Source of the DNA: Salinibacter sp. 10B
GTDB lineage: Bacteria > Bacteroidota > Rhodothermia > Rhodothermales > Salinibacteraceae
NCBI RefSeq assembly: GCF_002954405.1
Contig: NZ_MQWC01000001.1
Location: 1 to 64,000, forward strand
Length of the DNA: 64,000 nucleotides
Direction: 5' to 3'
Below are positions 24,869 through 33,700 of the stretch, in pieces. Below the pieces are notes generated by a model, which did not search any database, was not told the DNA's origin, and saw only the letters and a list, made by a program, of their open reading frames with translations. Position numbers and translations under genes: made by a program. Position 1 is the stretch's first letter; each line of letters begins with the position of its first letter.

Positions 24869-26140
24869 ATGATGCAGAACCAGTTTCCTTGGCTCATACA
24901 GCCCAACGAAGAGGACTTTAACACGCTCTGGCAGGAAGGGACCTTTGTCTTTGACACCAATGTTCTTTTGGACCTGTATCGCAGGTCTCGGTCATTCAAA
25001 GAAGACTTTTTTAAGGTATTAGAGGCACTCGATGGACGAGTCTGGTTGCCCCATAAGGTTGCTGAGGAGTTCCTGCGAAATAGATCTGGACCTATTGCTT
25101 CACAACTGGGTGACCTAGATCTGGCTGAAGAGGCGGTCGAGGCCTGGTCTGAGAACCTTCAAAAACTGAGTAACCTACAAGACAAGCTCGAGGATATCGG
25201 GGATCGCAAGGGACCAATAGAACGAGAGGTCGACGATCTGCTCGGTGAAAGCGAACGTCTTCAGGAGGCCGTGGAGGAGTATAAGAATCAGGTTCTTAGA
25301 TCAATTAATTCTCTCCGCGAAGAATTGCTTCCTTCAAGCCCGCGAGCGAGGAAGGATGAAGACGATACGCTGGCCAAGCTAGAAGAGATTTTTGAAGATC
25401 GGGTCGGTGAGCCATACGGTGAGGATGACCGGAATGAGATTTATGAGGAAGGAAACAGACGTTATTCCAAAAATATTCCACCCGGCTTTGGAGACGACAG
25501 CGAAGACAGAGAGTCCCGAAAATATGCTGATCTAGTAATCTGGAAGCAGATAATCGATTATGCTTCCGGTCATGATGTGGATGTTGTCTTCGTAACCAGA
25601 GATACGACAAAAGACGACTGGTGGGAAGAAAAAAGCGGTCGCACTATAGGACCTCATACCGAGCTTCGAAAGGAATTCTATCAGAAGACTGGATCCCTCT
25701 TTTGGATGTACCAAGGCCCGAGGTTCTTGAATATAGCGAAGGAAGAACTGGGTGTGGATGTGAAACCCACCTCAATTGAGGAGGCTCAGCATAAGGATAT
25801 CTCCCAATCGGAGAATGAAATGCTGCAAAGAGCCGCCTCTAATTTCCAGTTGCATAGTACAATAGAGGAGATTCGAAGAGCTTTGGAGCGTGCTCACGAA
25901 TCAGAATCTATGCCTTCTAGGGATCTCGTTGAAAGACTCCAGGATGTTATCGAAAGTCAGGAGAAAAGCTCCTCTCGTTTACACAAGAAGATTTCTCGAG
26001 CCATGAAAAGGGGACAGTCATCCCAGTTAGAACAATTGGTTCGTGCATTAGCTCACGCGCCCGTCGACCCCTCCCTCAAACGGCTAAAGGATCAACTCGA
26101 GATATATACAAAGAGCGGAGAAGAGCAGGAGAAAGAGTAA
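24869..26140 (+). CDS. PIN-like (PIN_8 type) nuclease-domain protein
   Basis: A 423-residue protein. The frame extends left to 24599, but the preceding 90 residues have poor composition; ATG 24869 (MMQNQFPWLI) begins the conserved family start. Residues 10-280 match PIN_8-type proteins: GTFVFDTNVLLDLYRRS with catalytic-type Asp29, VWLPHKVAEEFLRNR, a long charged helical insertion, YADLVIWKQIIDYA, and VVFVTRDTTKDDWW near 240-250 with the second acidic cluster. PIN folds are metal-dependent RNases. The rest is helical and charged. The gene is A+T-rich compared with flanking genes and lies between 15-bp inverted repeats, with a hairpin right after its stop. Such genes are common in defence islands; activity here is inferred from family. 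Confidence 0.85.
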   Translation: MMQNQFPWLIQPNEEDFNTLWQEGTFVFDTNVLLDLYRRSRSFKEDFFKVLEALDGRVWLPHKVAEEFLRNRSGPIASQLGDLDLAEEAVEAWSENLQKLSNLQDKLEDIGDRKGPIEREVDDLLGESERLQEAVEEYKNQVLRSINSLREELLPSSPRARKDEDDTLAKLEEIFEDRVGEPYGEDDRNEIYEEGNRRYSKNIPPGFGDDSEDRESRKYADLVIWKQIIDYASGHDVDVVFVTRDTTKDDWWEEKSGRTIGPHTELRKEFYQKTGSLFWMYQGPRFLNIAKEELGVDVKPTSIEEAQHKDISQSENEMLQRAASNFQLHSTIEEIRRALERAHESESMPSRDLVERLQDVIESQEKSSSRLHKKISRAMKRGQSSQLEQLVRALAHAPVDPSLKRLKDQLEIYTKSGEEQEKE

Positions 26141-26144
26141 ACTA

Positions 26145-26164
26145 CCCCGCGCTTCCGCACGGGG
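26145..26164 (+). terminator. Hairpin after the PIN_8 gene
   Basis: Five bases after the stop, CCCCG and CGGGG arms enclose an inner GC/GC pair and a TTCC loop. The following sequence (CATTCTCT) has only a weak T-run, so termination is probable rather than certain. It lies between two convergent genes. Confidence 0.5.
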
Positions 26165-26192
26165 CATTCTCTGATGACTTCGTGACTACGCC

Positions 26193-26207
26193 CTTATCGG
26201 TTGTTAT
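26193..26207 (+). repeat. Right 15-bp inverted repeat flanking the PIN_8 gene
   Basis: CTTATCGGTTGTTAT is the exact reverse complement of 24438-24452. It lies between the PIN_8 terminator hairpin and the end of the convergent JAB gene. Confidence 0.5.
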
Positions 26208-26245
26208 ATTTTAGGGGCGATTTGCAGGGTCGAAACGAGGACAAC

Positions 26246-26752
26246 CTACTCGGTAAGGGTACTTCTCGTCATTTCGACCATCAACCGATCTTGTGGGAAA
26301 GTAAAAGCTGAAATGTCTCTTCTCATGATTCTCCCACCTACCACTATTAAGACAGGAACCGCGCAGTCGTAACTCTCGGACCGTTGTATCTTGCACATGT
26401 GAGTCCGGTCGGTGACGCTCGGTCGAGGTGACTTGTCCGGATGAGTGTGCCATTCGCCCAAGTAGTAGACGCCGTCATCCCAGAGCGCGTTAAGCCGCTC
26501 GCTGAGCCCTCTTTTGCCCCGCTCGAACCAATACCGCCCACCGGTTGAATCAGGTGGTGGACCTATGACCTTCGACACTTCCGCCACGCGGTTCGAATTG
26601 ACGTACTGGCCTACGAGGATTCCACCCGTTTCGGCAGGAGCGGCCTCCTGTCCGAGCGACAATATCTTCCGTACTGGGCTGTCGAGGAGGCGTAAGCGGT
26701 ACTGCCCATCCGGTGACCGAAAACTGATCGCGTCACTGTCAGAGTTACCCAT
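26246..26752 (-). CDS. JAMM/JAB-family isopeptidase (deubiquitinase-like)
   Basis: A 168-residue zinc metalloprotease of the MPN/JAB fold. The complete JAMM set is visible (numbering from ATG 26752): Glu41 in ETGGILVG, His102 and His104 in GEWHTHPD, Ser112 and Asp115 in PRPSVTD. Such enzymes remove ubiquitin-like proteins or process their C-termini; the bacterial CBASS Cap3 and Bil/Bub enzymes are relatives. I prefer ATG 26752 over 26776 because it overlaps the stop of the E2-E1 gene by eight bases (ATGGGTAA), a typical coupled arrangement. It is the last gene of the long minus-strand operon. With the E2-E1 fusion just upstream it completes a conjugation/deconjugation pair. Confidence 0.92.
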   Translation of the reverse strand: MGNSDSDAISFRSPDGQYRLRLLDSPVRKILSLGQEAAPAETGGILVGQYVNSNRVAEVSKVIGPPPDSTGGRYWFERGKRGLSERLNALWDDGVYYLGEWHTHPDKSPRPSVTDRTHMCKIQRSESYDCAVPVLIVVGGRIMRRDISAFTFPQDRLMVEMTRSTLTE

Positions 26753-28553
26753 GCTCTGGCAATCGCTCCTCTTCAAAGTAGTCGCTTAAAGATCCTACCT
26801 GGACGCCAAGACGGTCTTTCGTATGCTCGATAACCTTCAACCGTGGCTCCACCGCACCTGGACCTTTCTCTGAGGCTTCTTGAAGCTGCTGCTCCATCCA
26901 CTTAAGTGCAGGGCTGATTAGGGCTGTGATATCGTCCTGCCGAGCCTCAAACACAGGGTGGTGGCACCCAGTCCCCTCCCAGGGGAGCTCCTTATCGGCT
27001 GACTCTTCCCCTTCCACGTAGTACCACGGTTCCATTCTTTCATCGAACGCATCTACCGGAAAGGAGCTAGCGAAAGCTGAGGAGACGTAGAGGCGGCGGG
27101 CTTGGGCGCTGATTGAAAGCGAGAAAAAGAGCTTCTTCTCCTCCCACTCGAAGCTTCGGAGCTGTCGTAGCGTCTCGGCTTCCGCGGTGCAGTCGATGAC
27201 TATGTCGGCCTTCCGAACTTTCTTTTTCCAACGATCATTGCTGGGTGGAAAGTGCTGTGGACATCCATAAACCTCAACGTTCGGCGAGAGGCTCTCAAGT
27301 CGGGTGGCAAGAGCTTCGGCCTTGTTCTGGCCAACCTCATCAAGGGAAAGGGTATGACGCACCAGGTTTCCCGCCTCCAGCGTATCGCGGTCCATGACGA
27401 AAAGTTTGCGAGCTCGCCCTCGCACCAATAGTTCGCTGAGAGTACTCCCCAGCGCTCCCGCGCCGATAAGGAGGATGGTGTCAGTTGACAGGCTCTTGTT
27501 GAGCTTTCCGCGTGTGGAAACTTCCATCGGACTCCAGTTCCTTGAGCGAAGCCAGCAGATTGGGTCGTCGTCATTGGTCTGATAAGAACCTTCGCCGTTA
27601 TCAAATTGGACGACCGCCCCCCACCAGTGCATCTGCTTCGGAGCTTCCCCAACCCGGTCTGGAATCGGAAAACCGACCAGAAGGATAAAGTTCTCTTTTC
27701 TCCTTGGAAGTACATTCCGCAAGTGTACGTCGAGGTTAACGTCTTGGTGGTTGCATACCGCTCGGAGCTCGCCCCAGGTCTTCGGCGGCCGCCACTTTTC
27801 GGTCACAGGCACCTCCGGAAGCCGGACCCACCTTCCAGTCACGTCTGCATTTGGCAGATCATCGATGTAGCCCCCCCAGGAGATACGCTTGACTGCGCTT
27901 CCCGCATTTGTGCGATATCGCCGTACAACCAAAAGGTTATTGCCCATAGCCCCGAAGGAGCATTGTCCCCCTTGGACTGCACCGTCCCACTCGTGGAGCC
28001 ATCCTTCATTCTCGTGGAAAGCTACGGTAGGTTGCCAATGTAGAAACCTGTGTGAAACGGTTGGTCGAACAGGAAGCGTGAAGTGTTCGCCATCCTGGAG
28101 GAGCTTCCCCACCGAAGCGAGTTCGTACCAACGCAATGCACGTTGGACATACCACTTCAGCTGGCCGTGTCGATCCTTCGGTTCTTCCCCACCACCGAGG
28201 CGACCTAGATTGTGCCTCGGGTGGTTAAGGCACAGCCCTTCTTTCCTCCATGGTTTGCGCTCATCCAGAGAGGGACCGTAGACCATATGGGGATACGTAC
28301 CTTCGATCCCATCCGTCTCCGCGGGATGGATCGACACGCTTCCCTCTGGGTACTTGGGGCTTGCCAGAACGTACGCATCTGTCGGAGAAGAAATTGGTCC
28401 CCCCTCCGGGACATCTGGATAGAGCTTCAACCTCAAGGCCCACCGATTGCGCCGGCTATGCCAGGTCCACTCTTCGGTGACTTTAACAGGGCCCAGATCT
28501 CGAAGCGACAGGGTACCTACATGCAGCGATGGTGGGAGGCTCGGCTCGGTCAT
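26745..28553 (-). CDS. E2-E1 fusion: ubiquitin-like conjugation and activation enzyme
   Basis: A 602-residue protein. The C-terminal half is a ThiF/E1 adenylation domain: glycine-rich ILLIGAGALGSTLSELL near 360, then FVMDRDTLEAGNLVRH, the NKAEALATRL helix, VIDCTAEAETLR, and a GCHHPVF motif near 525 whose Cys sits where bacterial E1s of this group keep a conserved, possibly catalytic, Cys. The N-terminal part (about 30-200) fits a bacterial E2: KEGLCLNHPRHNLG provides a candidate catalytic Cys108, followed by helix YVQRALRWYELASVGKLLQDG as in Cap2-type E2 domains. This layout is known from CBASS Cap2, which links the C-terminus of a client to targets. No CD-NTase is present here. It starts three bases after the YegP gene's stop and overlaps the JAB gene, so the three form one translational block. 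Confidence 0.85.
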   Translation of the reverse strand: MTEPSLPPSLHVGTLSLRDLGPVKVTEEWTWHSRRNRWALRLKLYPDVPEGGPISSPTDAYVLASPKYPEGSVSIHPAETDGIEGTYPHMVYGPSLDERKPWRKEGLCLNHPRHNLGRLGGGEEPKDRHGQLKWYVQRALRWYELASVGKLLQDGEHFTLPVRPTVSHRFLHWQPTVAFHENEGWLHEWDGAVQGGQCSFGAMGNNLLVVRRYRTNAGSAVKRISWGGYIDDLPNADVTGRWVRLPEVPVTEKWRPPKTWGELRAVCNHQDVNLDVHLRNVLPRRKENFILLVGFPIPDRVGEAPKQMHWWGAVVQFDNGEGSYQTNDDDPICWLRSRNWSPMEVSTRGKLNKSLSTDTILLIGAGALGSTLSELLVRGRARKLFVMDRDTLEAGNLVRHTLSLDEVGQNKAEALATRLESLSPNVEVYGCPQHFPPSNDRWKKKVRKADIVIDCTAEAETLRQLRSFEWEEKKLFFSLSISAQARRLYVSSAFASSFPVDAFDERMEPWYYVEGEESADKELPWEGTGCHHPVFEARQDDITALISPALKWMEQQLQEASEKGPGAVEPRLKVIEHTKDRLGVQVGSLSDYFEEERLPEHG

Positions 28554-28556
28554 GAT

Positions 28557-29057
28557 CTACGCGAATTGCTCACGATCAGGGTCCGAAGGATCTGCGGGCG
28601 GTACGAAGCCACCGTTCGAATCGTCTTCGTCGTCACCATCTTCGTCATTCCCACCGGAACCGTCCTCTTCAGTCTCGTCGATAATTTCAGCGACAGGCCC
28701 CTGATTCTGAAGGAGTTCAATCCCACTCCGGGCGTCGCCGCGATTATGATAGCCCTCACTTGCTACAGCGATGATCTCGCTGTTGGGTGCCCGCAAGCGC
28801 CATCGATACTCCCCTTCGTCGTCCTGGTAGAGCTCAAACCAGGAATCGGACTCATGCTCCTTTGGGGACGGTGTCGTCAGGTCTTCCACTTCGGCGCCAG
28901 GAGCATACCCTTGAACTCGCTCTACCGCAGCGAGGCACTCGTCTAGTTCCTCGTAGCTTTCACCCGGCACTGCGATCTCTTCGCCGTTGCGGGCGATGAA
29001 GGTCCACCGGTACTCGTTGGCAGCGTCTTCGAAAATGCGAAACTTAGTATTTCTCAT
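28557..29057 (-). CDS. Duplicated YegP-like (DUF1508) protein with long acidic C-terminal tail
   Basis: A 166-residue protein with two DUF1508 modules: residues 4-55 (FRIFEDAANEYRWTFIARNGEEIAVPGESY) and about 72-118 (FELYQDDEGEYRWRLRAPNSEIIAV, then SEGYHNRGDARSGIELL). Both show the family pattern F-x-(I/L)-x-x-D-x-x-x-EYRW...A-x-N-x-E-I-A. The remaining 45 residues are Glu/Asp/Gly/Ser-rich, certainly flexible, and end in Ala. The start at 29057 has a GGAG four bases upstream; the longer frame to 29297 is spurious. YegP proteins are small soluble proteins of unclear function. As first gene of the block with the E2-E1 and JAB genes, it is the natural candidate for modifier or client; this is inference. 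Confidence 0.85.
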   Translation of the reverse strand: MRNTKFRIFEDAANEYRWTFIARNGEEIAVPGESYEELDECLAAVERVQGYAPGAEVEDLTTPSPKEHESDSWFELYQDDEGEYRWRLRAPNSEIIAVASEGYHNRGDARSGIELLQNQGPVAEIIDETEEDGSGGNDEDGDDEDDSNGGFVPPADPSDPDREQFA

Positions 29058-29072
29058 AGCTCCATATTTATT

Positions 29073-29104
29073 CACTGGATAAAATGCATCCGTTTTACCC
29101 AGTG
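29073..29104 (-). promoter_or_regulatory. Long intercistronic hairpin before the YegP gene
   Basis: On the transcript, CACTGGGTAAAA pairs with TTTTATCCAGTG (12-base arms, one mismatch) around an eight-base loop, between the stop of the STAS-like gene and the ribosome-binding site of the YegP gene. No T-run follows. It could be an operator, an attenuator or an RNA processing site that lets the conjugation block be expressed at its own level. Confidence 0.55.
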
Positions 29105-29127
29105 CCAAAAAAAGTGTTTCGACACTC

Positions 29128-29709
29128 TCAGAGCACGCGCACCTGCCACTCTTGCCCCCCTGACGGACTGCTGACCTTTTCACGGCGAATGAGCCCCAGC
29201 TCGTCGAGACTACGGAGACGGTTGTTTGCGTTTTGAACAGACTGGCCGAGCCTAGAGGCCACCTCAGCTGTCGTCGCGGGAGCAGACTCCCTGACAACTT
29301 CGAATGTCTCCATCAGATGAGGTTTGACCTCGCCGATAGGTTTGATATCGGAAAGGGGATCGTCAGCGCTGCTAGCTACCAGCACAGCCATCCCCTCTTC
29401 GGAAAGCGCAGTCTCGATACCATCTAGGAAGTCGTCTTGCTCCTCAGATAGAAGGATGATGTGACGATCACCATACTCTCCAGAGCTCTGACGACGAAGA
29501 GGCGTTCGGACTGTTGGCTTCGAATACGAATAGCCGATGTACTCCAAGCCGCGGAGGTCGAGAGCTATGACTGCCTTCTCTGGCCGAGACCTGATGAATC
29601 GGTCAAGGTCAGGGCGATTGCGCTCTGCTTCCTCTACGTCGTGGAGTATTTCACTACCGAATTCTTCTCGGAAGCTAAAGGATTCTATGTCGGGTAAAAC
29701 TGTTTTCAT
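29128..29709 (-). CDS. STAS-like (DUF4325-like) protein with winged-helix C-terminus
   Basis: A 193-residue protein starting at ATG 29709 (MKTVLPDIESFSFREEFG); the extra 12 residues of the longer frame begin at TTG and are unlikely. Residues 5-120 look like a STAS-type fold: VIALDLRGLEYIGYSYSKP is a strand-then-signature segment as in DUF4325, followed by RHIILLSEEQDDFLDGIETAL and MAVLVAS. Residues about 130-193 form a winged helix (TTAEVASRLGQSVQNANNRL, then LGLIRREK). STAS proteins bind GHKL kinases/ATPases in partner switches. The GHKL gene lies directly upstream, 39 bases away, so the pair probably forms a switch; the winged helix suggests transcriptional output. Confidence 0.75.
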   Translation of the reverse strand: MKTVLPDIESFSFREEFGSEILHDVEEAERNRPDLDRFIRSRPEKAVIALDLRGLEYIGYSYSKPTVRTPLRRQSSGEYGDRHIILLSEEQDDFLDGIETALSEEGMAVLVASSADDPLSDIKPIGEVKPHLMETFEVVRESAPATTAEVASRLGQSVQNANNRLRSLDELGLIRREKVSSPSGGQEWQVRVL

Positions 29710-29748
29710 GTATCCAATGATACAGAGCAGAAGAACTGCTGTCAAGCG

Positions 29749-30603
29749 CTACTTGAGCTCCTCAGTAAGAATTCGGCACCATACGAGCGTTCCGGGGAAG
29801 AATTGTCGGAAATACCTGAATTTTACTTTGTCGAGAAGCTCAGCACATCCGTCATAGGAAACCAACTCAAAGTCGGCACCAAGCGCTTCGAGTGTGTTGA
29901 CAGCCGATCTAAGGCCACCGCCGCGTTCCTGATCTCTATGTGTGAGACGGGATACTCCCTGTTCGACAACAGCCTTGATAGCTTCTCTGGAACTTCGGAA
30001 TTCATGTGATGGGCTGGTGTTTAGGGAGCTTCGAATTCCCTCCCCAAGGTCTCCGATCGCAAGCTCAAGTCGGTCATTGTAGACCTGGACTTGAAGGGCA
30101 CCGTAGTCCATTCCATCTTCGCCACCATTGCCCGTAGAAACCCTGGTGTGCTGTCGGACATTCATCAAGGCTTCACTGAGCACTGAAAATGGTTTCCTCC
30201 ACTCCTCAACGTGTTCACTCAGGAATTTTCTGATGACCTCAGTCGCATCCTGAAGTTCCTGCTGATCCAAAACAATGAGTTCTGTAAACTCGACGGATGG
30301 ATTCCGGACGTGATGATCCAGCGCGCTGAGATCCTCATAGACGCGAGCCTCCCTGTGGAGGCTTTCGAAGAGGTCTACACGGTGAAGGTAAGATAGGACG
30401 TTCTTGTCATTCGGAACCACTATCTCTGTTGAATACCCATTCCGTCCACGGTACTGAACAATGAGAGTGAGTGCCACGATCCCTGGTGGATACGCAAATT
30501 CCACGTGACTCAAGTCAACCTTCAAATGCTCCTCTTCGTGGCAGGCCTTCGCCAAGTCTTTCCATTGGTATACTCCAAAATGTGGGCTAGCGTCAATCGT
30601 CAC
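29749..30603 (-). CDS. GHKL-family ATPase with N-terminal STAS-like region
   Basis: A 284-residue protein. Residues 130-235 carry HATPase_c motifs: N-box FSVLSEALMNVRQHTR, a D-x-G-x-G box in IGDLGEGIRSSL, and a Gly-rich lid (RDQERGGGLRSAVNTLEALG). The N-terminal part (LKVDLSHVEFAYPPGIVAL) looks like a second STAS-like strand pattern. There is no His-kinase dimerisation helix or phospho-acceptor His box, so it resembles anti-sigma-factor-type or conflict-system GHKL ATPases rather than a two-component kinase. It is followed by the STAS-like winged-helix gene. The role as sensor or switch of the operon is inference. Confidence 0.82.
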   Translation of the reverse strand: MTIDASPHFGVYQWKDLAKACHEEEHLKVDLSHVEFAYPPGIVALTLIVQYRGRNGYSTEIVVPNDKNVLSYLHRVDLFESLHREARVYEDLSALDHHVRNPSVEFTELIVLDQQELQDATEVIRKFLSEHVEEWRKPFSVLSEALMNVRQHTRVSTGNGGEDGMDYGALQVQVYNDRLELAIGDLGEGIRSSLNTSPSHEFRSSREAIKAVVEQGVSRLTHRDQERGGGLRSAVNTLEALGADFELVSYDGCAELLDKVKFRYFRQFFPGTLVWCRILTEELK

Positions 30604-30736
30604 TCCTATGGAGACGTGTTCATGGGAAGATGTTGAGTGGCCAAAATGCTAATTATGAGGGCCCCTTTGAATTTGAGCAGTTTGGCTAGGAAGTGTCTTC
30701 GTCAACATGGAATGGTGTTGTTTGTAACTGGAAACT

Positions 30737-33700
30737 CTACGCTGACTTCTCTGCTAGCACCTCATGTCCTTCCACCTCCGTCACAGGAACATCAGCCTCC
30801 TCGGCATGCCGATTAAAGTTTAGCTCTAACAACCGACGCAACACCGTCTTACGAGCCCGCTTGCTGATGGTGTACCGAATACGGTCGTCTTCGGGAAGGT
30901 AGTCGACTGCGTGGAAGTCGTGCTCGAGGTCGATGTCGTTCCAGCCGTAAGCGCCGAGGACCTGCCGGTCCATACGGGCGTGTAGATCACGCAGATTGAC
31001 GATCTGGGAAGCGACGGCTTCTGCTACATCATCGGACAGATCGGACTGCGCAGCGGTGGCGACGGTCTCAGGACCAGCGTCAGGGTCGTGAAACAAGTTG
31101 TAGGTCTTGGTCAACCCAAGCTGCATTCGCTCCATGACGGCCTGCCGCTGCTCGTAATACGCCTGCCCAACCTCGGCCAGCGCCGTCTCCTCGTCCTTGT
31201 CGAGACGGGGGAAGGGAAAGGTTTCGAACACTTTGCTGGGCGTGTACCGCAGGTCGCCCTTTAGGGTCGATGCGTTCTTCCAGGCCCACTGCTCGTGAAG
31301 ATTGGACTGGAGAATGGCGAAGTCGTCGTAACTGTCGAGGGCGAAGACCCCGTTCATGTGAGAGAAAACGATATCGTCCTCGTAGAAGACGAAAGACATG
31401 TACTTCGTGTTGAGCGCGTTGACCAGGACGCGGTCAAACGATTCGATCGTCCTGTACAGATTCATGCATGGCTCCGCGAAACGCCACCACCGCTTCCGGT
31501 ATGCTTTACGATTGTTATCAGCTCTGTGTGGCTTGACCTTTTCTTCTACGATTTCAAAACATTCCGGATATTTCTTCGCTTCCGACTTCGGCCAGTCCCG
31601 AAAGTTAATCACCCACCGTGAGGGCTGTTGATAAGGATCACTGTTTAGATCGTCTCCGATAAGATAGGGGAAGAGAACGTCCCGCAGATCTGGATTCTTT
31701 TCCATAAGAACTTCTGCCTCTGCTTCAGAGAGCACGAATCCACTTCCGGACAGGACACTGCCAATGAAGCTGACTTCCGAATTCTCATCCAACTTCTCAG
31801 GGTCAGGCAGCGGCTCTTCATCGGATAGATAGCTGTTTATTTCGTCAACCTCGTCGCCGTCTAAAACGAAATCACCTTCATATTCCCCCTTTTGAATAGT
31901 CGTGAGCGTAACTTTCAGATTTGCTTTGCCGGGCCATTTCTTCGAGCGCTCCGCATAGTTTATCGTCCCCCCCTCATTAAGAATCACGGCAAGACCTCCC
32001 TCTCGTGTACTGCCCTGCGCGATGGTGTTGGTAGCAATACAGCCGAACCCACCTTCCGAATTCAAAATGTCGAAGATGCGGCGGAAGAAGTAGGCGACGA
32101 GATCTGTCGCACCAGCCGGTTCGTACTCGCTCTTGACGTAGGGAAGGAAGTCATCACCAAAAGTACTCTTGAGTTTTCGATTTCCGAGGAACGGTGGGTT
32201 TCCTAAGATCACGTCGAACCCGCCCTCAGCGAAGACCTCGGGGAACTCTAGAAACCAGTGGAAAAAGTTCTTCTCATCGCCCACCTTGCAGGCGGCCTCA
32301 ACGTCCGGGCGGTCCGGCAGGGAACCGGAGCCGTGGAGAAGGCGGCGGAAGGTGCCGTCGGTCATCACCCGGTCTTTGTTCTCCTCAGTTTTCCGGATGA
32401 AGAAGGGCGCGACCTGAGCATCGGCGAGAGTCTTCAGGCGCGTCCACTCGTCGGTTTGGAAGCGGTCGAACGCCTCCTTCTTCTTGCGACGCTCATCTAC
32501 GGTATCGTCAGGCATCGCCTCCAAGTCGTGGAAGCGGCGGGCGAGGCTCTGTAGTTCCTCGCTTACTTCATCTCCCAGTTCAAGCTGAAGACCGCTGGCC
32601 GAACGCTTCTCACGCTCCTCCTTGCTTTGCTTACGAAGCGTACGGAGAACGTCGTTATCGTCGCCCGTTACCTTGTAAAACGGATCATTCGGGATCCCCT
32701 CTCGGAAACTGTCGACGCGATCGACGCCAATGATGGCGTCACCGCACCTGACGCGGTGGTCGAGAAAGGTTAGAGGTTTGCCGGGGTCGTGTGCTTCCAG
32801 CCAGAGGGCAACCTTGCAGAGCTCGACGGCCATCGGATTTTTGTCGACGCCGTAGATGCAGCGGCTGATGACGTCCCGCTTTGCGGTGCGGAGCGCCTCG
32901 GGGCTCGGCTGATCTTCGCCGGTGCGCACCACGGCCAACTCGAACGCAATGCGCCGTGCGGCCGCCAGCAGGAAGTGTCCTGACCCACATGCCACGTCAC
33001 ACACAGAAAGTGACAGGAGCGCCTCTTCCCGTTCTTGCGGGTTATCTCCTGCAGCGTTAAGCTTCTTCTCCATGACGGGGACTAGGGCATTCTCAAGGAG
33101 CGGACGAACGAGTTCCTCAGGCGTGTAGTGACTCCCGGTGTCGTCGCGCTCTTCCCCTTCCTGAAAGCCAAACCCCCATCCTTTGCCGTGCTCTGGTGAG
33201 GCCCCTTCCTGCACAACCGGTTCGTACTCAAGCAGACCTTCGTACACTGACCCAAATTCCTCGACGTTCAGCGCAGCATAGTTCACCCGCGTCCACACGC
33301 CCTGCTCGTTCTTGAATCGGGTCAGCCTGCTGAGCGTGTGAAGGAGGGTGCGGTTGTCGAGGACTGCATCCGTTAATGCCCCCAGGGCGTCGGGGGCAAA
33401 AAGCTCCCCAGCAAGGGGAGCAATACCAACCTCGGCGCCTACATCCTCTCGTTCGAAGAGCCTAAATGTATTGAGGACACGGAGCCACAAGTCGTGCTTC
33501 CGCCCATCGGCAAGTCTTGACTGCTCAGCCAGCGGTCGCAGACGACTCACGGCGTACAACTCATCGTATACTTCCTGAGAGCTCATCCCGTCTCCGTGGT
33601 CGTCTCCTTTCTCGTCTGGAAATACCAGATCCCGCTCTTCAATGACAAAGAGGAATAGGAGACGGTAAACAAAGCGTAGAAGCTGGTTATAGAGCTCCAG

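Noticed and set aside
26246-28553. Classical CBASS (Cap2/Cap3) locus
   Set aside because: E2-E1 and JAB resemble Cap2/Cap3, but no CD-NTase and no CBASS effector gene is found on either side; the upstream gene is a YegP-like protein.
28212-28946. A 244-codon plus-strand frame across the E2-E1/YegP border
   Set aside because: It is antisense to two well-supported genes and has no family resemblance.
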